This document shows, piece by piece, positions 6,435-8,492 of a stretch of DNA of 8,492 nucleotides (the first letter of the stretch is position 1; each line of letters starts with the position of its first letter). Position numbers and translations under genes: made by a program. The notes beneath the pieces were generated by a model. That model did not search any database and was not told the DNA's origin. It saw only the letters and a program-made list of their open reading frames with translations. The stretch comes from Bacillota bacterium (GTDB lineage: Bacteria > Bacillota > Clostridia > Peptostreptococcales > Anaerovoracaceae): positions 1-8,492 of the forward strand of contig JAGBGL010000123.1 in assembly GCA_017936025.1 (NCBI GenBank), read 5' to 3'.

Positions 6435-6438
6435 GAGG
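6433..6438 (+). promoter_or_regulatory. folA ribosome binding site overlapping the thyA stop
   Basis: AGGAGG begins inside the thyA TAG codon. It ends 5 bases before ATG 6444 but only 2 before ATG 6441, favouring 6444. Terminating ribosomes would pass directly over this site, so the two enzymes are likely made together. Confidence 0.75.
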
Positions 6439-6443
6439 ATATG

Positions 6444-6929
6444 ATGAAAGCAATCGTTGTAGTAGACGAAAACTGGAACATCGGGAAAGACGGCGGACTG
6501 CTGGTCCATCTTTCCGGTGACCTGAAATATTTCAAAGAAAGAACAATAGGGAAAACTATTGTAATAGGAAGAAAAACACTGGAATCGTTTCCGGGTGCAA
6601 AACCGCTTCCGGGAAGACCTAACCTTGTCCTGACAAGGAATCCTGAATACAGACCGGAAGGCGTTCAGGTGTTCAACTCCAGAGAGCAGCTGATGGAACA
6701 TCTGGGAACAGATACGGAAAATGTATTTATCTGCGGCGGAGAAAATATCTACAGACAGTTCATTGAAGACTGCGATACAGTCTATGTGACAAAGATATAT
6801 GCAACTTATCCTGCTGACCGCAGTTTCCCGAACCTGGACGAGCGTGATGACATGGAAGTTACATGGAGCAGCGATGTTCAGGAAGAAAAGGGCATAAGAT
6901 ATCAGTTTTTTGAATATACGAGGAAATAA
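6444..6929 (+). CDS. folA: Dihydrofolate reductase
   Basis: Reduces dihydrofolate to tetrahydrofolate with NADPH, recycling the ThyA product; it is the family targeted by trimethoprim. From ATG 6444 it has 161 residues, a standard length. The start matches the family (MKAIVVVDENWNIG). The substrate-binding acid is Asp26 in GDLKYFK, the cofactor region shows GRKTLESFPG..LPGRPNLVLTR, and the GG motif is in VFICGGENIYRQF. YVTKI supplies the conserved Thr. The usual Pro-Trp before the substrate acid is replaced by Leu-Val (residues 20-21), a variation I also associate with clostridial enzymes. ATG 6441 is an alternative start adding one Met. The gene is 5 bases upstream of rlmB and supplies that gene's ribosome binding site. 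Confidence 0.95.
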   Translation: MKAIVVVDENWNIGKDGGLLVHLSGDLKYFKERTIGKTIVIGRKTLESFPGAKPLPGRPNLVLTRNPEYRPEGVQVFNSREQLMEHLGTDTENVFICGGENIYRQFIEDCDTVYVTKIYATYPADRSFPNLDERDDMEVTWSSDVQEEKGIRYQFFEYTRK

Positions 6930-6934
6930 GATAA

Positions 6935-7666
6935 ATGGCAGATACAATCATTGGCAGAAATGCCGTTATGGAAGCTTTAAAGAGCGACCGTGAAATTGAA
7001 AAACTTATCGTAGGCAAAGGTGCTGAAGGTTCTATAAAGAAGATCATTGGCCTGGCCAAAGATAAGAAAATTCCTGTTCATTACAGCGACAAAACAGCGC
7101 TGGACCGCATCGCTGACGGAAGACCTCACCAGGGGGTCGCGGCACAGGTTTCAGCATATACTTACTGTGATGTGGAAGATATTCTGGCAAGAGCAGAGGA
7201 ACGCGGTGAAGACCCGTTTATCATCATTTTAGACGGACTGGAAGATCCGCATAACCTGGGTGCTATCATGAGAACCGCAGAATGCTGCGGAGCTCACGGA
7301 ATCATTATTCCGAAGAGACGTTCCGTAGGGCTTACGGAAACTGTTGCGAAGGCTTCCGCGGGAGCTATCGAATATATGCTCTGTGCCAAAGTGTCCAACA
7401 TCGGACAGGCGATAGACAAGCTGAAGGACAGGGGCGTATGGATCGCAGCCTGTGATATGGGTGATCAGATGTATACTGATCAGAACCTGACAGGAAGTCT
7501 GGGAATTGTTATAGGCAGCGAAGGTTTCGGCATCAGCAGACTTGTACGTGAAAAATGTGATTTTGTGACATCTATTCCTATGAAGGGTAAAATCACTTCT
7601 CTGAACGCTTCCAATGCGGCGGCGGTTTTAATGTATGAGGTAGTAAGACAGCGTAATGGAAAATAG
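6935..7666 (+). CDS. rlmB: 23S rRNA 2'-O-methyltransferase, SpoU/TrmH (SPOUT) family
   Basis: Most likely methylates the ribose of the conserved G2251 (E. coli numbering) in the 23S rRNA P-loop. The 243 residues contain an N-terminal substrate-binding domain (about 1-75; IIGRNAVMEAL, HQGVAA) and a C-terminal knotted SPOUT domain. The three SpoU motifs are complete: DPHNLGAIMRTAECCGA (Asn107, Arg113), GSEGFGISRLV (Glu196) and IPMKGKITSLNASNAAAVLMYE (Asn224, Ser226). The ATG at 6935 has AGGAAA (6921-6926) at 8 bases. The gene overlaps sigH by 11 bases. Synteny with cysS-mrnC matches the Bacillus gene yacO/rlmB. Other TrmH-type targets cannot be excluded from sequence alone. Confidence 0.93.
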   Translation: MADTIIGRNAVMEALKSDREIEKLIVGKGAEGSIKKIIGLAKDKKIPVHYSDKTALDRIADGRPHQGVAAQVSAYTYCDVEDILARAEERGEDPFIIILDGLEDPHNLGAIMRTAECCGAHGIIIPKRRSVGLTETVAKASAGAIEYMLCAKVSNIGQAIDKLKDRGVWIAACDMGDQMYTDQNLTGSLGIVIGSEGFGISRLVREKCDFVTSIPMKGKITSLNASNAAAVLMYEVVRQRNGK

Positions 7667-8267
7667 ATTTTCTGGAATGACTGATGAAGAACTGGTTGCT
7701 TCTGCCCAGGAAGGGAATCTTGAAGCAGAAGAATTTCTTATCAGAAAATATAAAGAACTGGTACGTTCCCGGTCCCAGTTCTATTTTATAATCGGTGCGG
7801 ACAGCGATGATGTGGTTCAGGAAGGTATGATAGGTCTTTTCAAAGCCATACAGAGCTACAGTGCCGGTAAGGAAGCTTCTTTTAAAACATTTGCAGAATT
7901 GTGTGTTAACAGGCAGATAATCACAGCCATCAAAACTGCAAGCAGGCGCAAGCATGGCCCTCTGAATGATTCGGTGTCTCTGAATGATCCGGTAAATGAA
8001 GAGGAGCAAGGCACTACTCTGGGAGAAATGCTCCATGCGGGCAAGGATATGCAGCCTGAAGAAGAACTGCTGATGAAAGACCTTATGGATTCGATCAGCA
8101 GCAACGAGCAGAACCTTTTCAGCGCTTTTGAAATGCAGGTATGGAATGAATATCTGAGGGGCAGGGATTACCGTGAAATAGCACAGATCCTGGATAAGAG
8201 CCCGAAGGCTGTAGACAATGCAATTCAAAGGACTAAGAAGAAAATAATGGCTTCCATATGCAGGTAA
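7656..8267 (+). CDS. sigH: RNA polymerase sigma factor SigH
   Basis: A sigma-70-type alternative factor that directs transition-phase, sporulation or competence genes in Firmicutes. The 203 residues align well with Bacillus SigH. Region 2 (about 26-97) holds LIRKYKELVRSRSQFYFIIGADSDD, QEGMIGLFKAI and SFKTFAELCVNRQIITAIKTASRRKH. The linker ..PLNDSVSLNDP is also typical. Region 4 (about 145-198) has a helix-turn-helix at DYREIAQILDKSPKAVDNAIQRTKKKI. It is slightly shorter than the Bacillus protein (218 residues as I remember) at the N-terminus. The start lies 11 bases inside rlmB and has no clear ribosome binding site, implying translational coupling. ATG 7677 (Met8) is a less likely alternative. 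It is the last gene of the operon before a new promoter. Confidence 0.95.
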   Translation: MENRFSGMTDEELVASAQEGNLEAEEFLIRKYKELVRSRSQFYFIIGADSDDVVQEGMIGLFKAIQSYSAGKEASFKTFAELCVNRQIITAIKTASRRKHGPLNDSVSLNDPVNEEEQGTTLGEMLHAGKDMQPEEELLMKDLMDSISSNEQNLFSAFEMQVWNEYLRGRDYREIAQILDKSPKAVDNAIQRTKKKIMASICR

Positions 8268-8273
8268 ATTGCG

Positions 8274-8302
8274 TTGACACATACGCTAAAATATAGTAAC
8301 AT
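8274..8302 (+). promoter_or_regulatory. Promoter of the tRNA-Thr-tuf unit
   Basis: A perfect TTGACA at 8274-8279 is followed after 17 bases by TAACAT at 8297-8302 (4 of 6 consensus). It begins 7 bases after the sigH stop and points at the tRNA. Transcription would start near 8309, about 9 bases before the mature tRNA 5' end. Confidence 0.75.
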
Positions 8303-8317
8303 GACCTTGTAGAGCGC

Positions 8318-8394
8318 GCTGTTGTAGCTCAGTCGGTAGAGCACTTCATTGGTAATGAAGAGGTTCGGCAGTTCAAGTCTGCTCAGCAGCTCCA
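8318..8394 (+). tRNA. tRNA-Thr (anticodon GGT), CCA encoded
   Basis: A full cloverleaf can be folded by hand. The acceptor GCTGTTG (8318-8324) pairs with CAGCAGC with one G-U. The D arm is GCTC/GAGC. The anticodon stem CTTCA/TGAAG encloses the loop TTGGTAA with anticodon GGT. The T arm is GGCAG/CTGCT with loop TTCAAGT. The discriminator is T, followed by encoded CCA at 8392-8394. It reads ACC and ACT codons. It sits between its own promoter and tuf. Confidence 0.95.
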
Positions 8395-8433
8395 CTTTTT
8401 TTATGATTGGTTTTTGTATAGGAGGAATTTAAA
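8395..8433 (+). promoter_or_regulatory. tRNA-tuf spacer: T-run and tuf ribosome binding site
   Basis: A T7 run (8396-8402) follows the tRNA 3' end by one base, then AGGAGG at 8420-8425 stands 8 bases before the tuf ATG. No separate promoter is evident in the 39 bases, so tuf is probably read through from the tRNA promoter. The T-run could cause partial termination after the structured tRNA. Confidence 0.6.
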
Positions 8434-8492
8434 ATGGCAAAGCAGAAGTTCGAAAGAAACAAGCCGCATATCAATATCGGAACGATCGGCCA
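8434..8492 (+). CDS. tuf: Elongation factor Tu, N-terminal start only (3' end outside window)
   Basis: Only 19 complete codons are visible. They read MAKQKFERNKPHINIGTIG, which is the highly conserved EF-Tu N-terminus leading into the first GTP-binding loop. EF-Tu delivers aminoacyl-tRNAs to the ribosome. A strong AGGAGG at 8 bases and a preceding tRNA-Thr suggest co-transcription with that tRNA and high expression. The rest of the gene lies beyond the right edge. Confidence 0.95.
   Translation, partial: MAKQKFERNKPHINIGTIG

Noticed and set aside
6543..6562. Inverted repeat ACAATAG/CTATTGT in folA
   Set aside because: A 7-base AT-rich stem within coding sequence, with no T-run or regulatory context.
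5574..6947. 457-codon open frame on the minus strand
   Set aside because: It is in exact codon register with thyA and folA, which are unmistakable genes. The protein is Cys/Phe/His-rich with no recognisable domain and is explained by codon bias.
7462..7482. Perfect inverted repeat TGATCAG/CTGATCA in rlmB
   Set aside because: A 7-base arm in coding sequence with no supporting context; likely chance.
7593..8282. 229-codon minus-strand frame opposite sigH
   Set aside because: sigH has clear sigma factor motifs. The antisense frame has no recognisable domain and would run through the tRNA-tuf promoter -35 region.
1..8492. Mobile element, CRISPR array or integration site
   Set aside because: No transposase or integrase frame, no spaced direct repeats and no partial tRNA duplication were seen; the tRNA-Thr is intact and followed by tuf, not by an integrase.

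Overview
This window looks like a chromosomal housekeeping segment from a low-to-moderate-GC Firmicute, most likely class Clostridia. The evidence is strong AGGAGG-type ribosome binding sites, heavy AGA use for arginine, a SigH-type sigma factor, Mini-ribonuclease 3, a G5-M23 cell-wall protein, and the conserved order cysE-cysS-mrnC-...-rlmB-...-sigH-tuf. I cannot resolve the family or species from sequence reading alone.

Left part (1-3011): the 3' end of a proline-free, highly charged coiled-coil protein with hendecad repeats is followed 6 bases later by a type I signal peptidase (lepB). That enzyme carries an unusual cytoplasmic N-terminal extension of about 95 residues, partly built from repeats. 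Next come a DJ-1/PfpI-family protein and a convincing hairpin terminator (about 1929-1960). After a short intergenic region lies a membrane-anchored or secreted G5-M23 (LytM-type) peptidase.

Right part (3057-8267): a good SigA-type promoter (TGGACA, 17-base spacer, TATAAT) drives seven tightly packed genes: cysE, cysS, mrnC, thyA, folA, rlmB and sigH. Gaps are 17 bases or less, and three junctions overlap. I see no internal terminator. The operon joins cysteine precursor synthesis, Cys-tRNA charging, 23S rRNA maturation (MrnC), thymidylate synthesis with folate recycling (ThyA plus DHFR), 23S rRNA 2'-O-methylation (RlmB) and the stationary-phase sigma factor. Compared with the Bacillus/Clostridium arrangement as I remember it, thyA-folA sits where many clostridia have thyX, and rae1 (yacP) is missing between rlmB and sigH.

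Far right (8274-8492): a second promoter (TTGACA, 17-base spacer, TAACAT) precedes a tRNA-Thr(GGT) with an encoded CCA end, a T-run, and the start of tuf (EF-Tu). This resembles the tRNA-tufB linkage of enterobacteria. I found no mobile element, CRISPR array or clear foreign island. The best leads are the thyA-folA replacement, the odd signal peptidase and its coiled-coil neighbour, and the tRNA-Thr-tuf leader.
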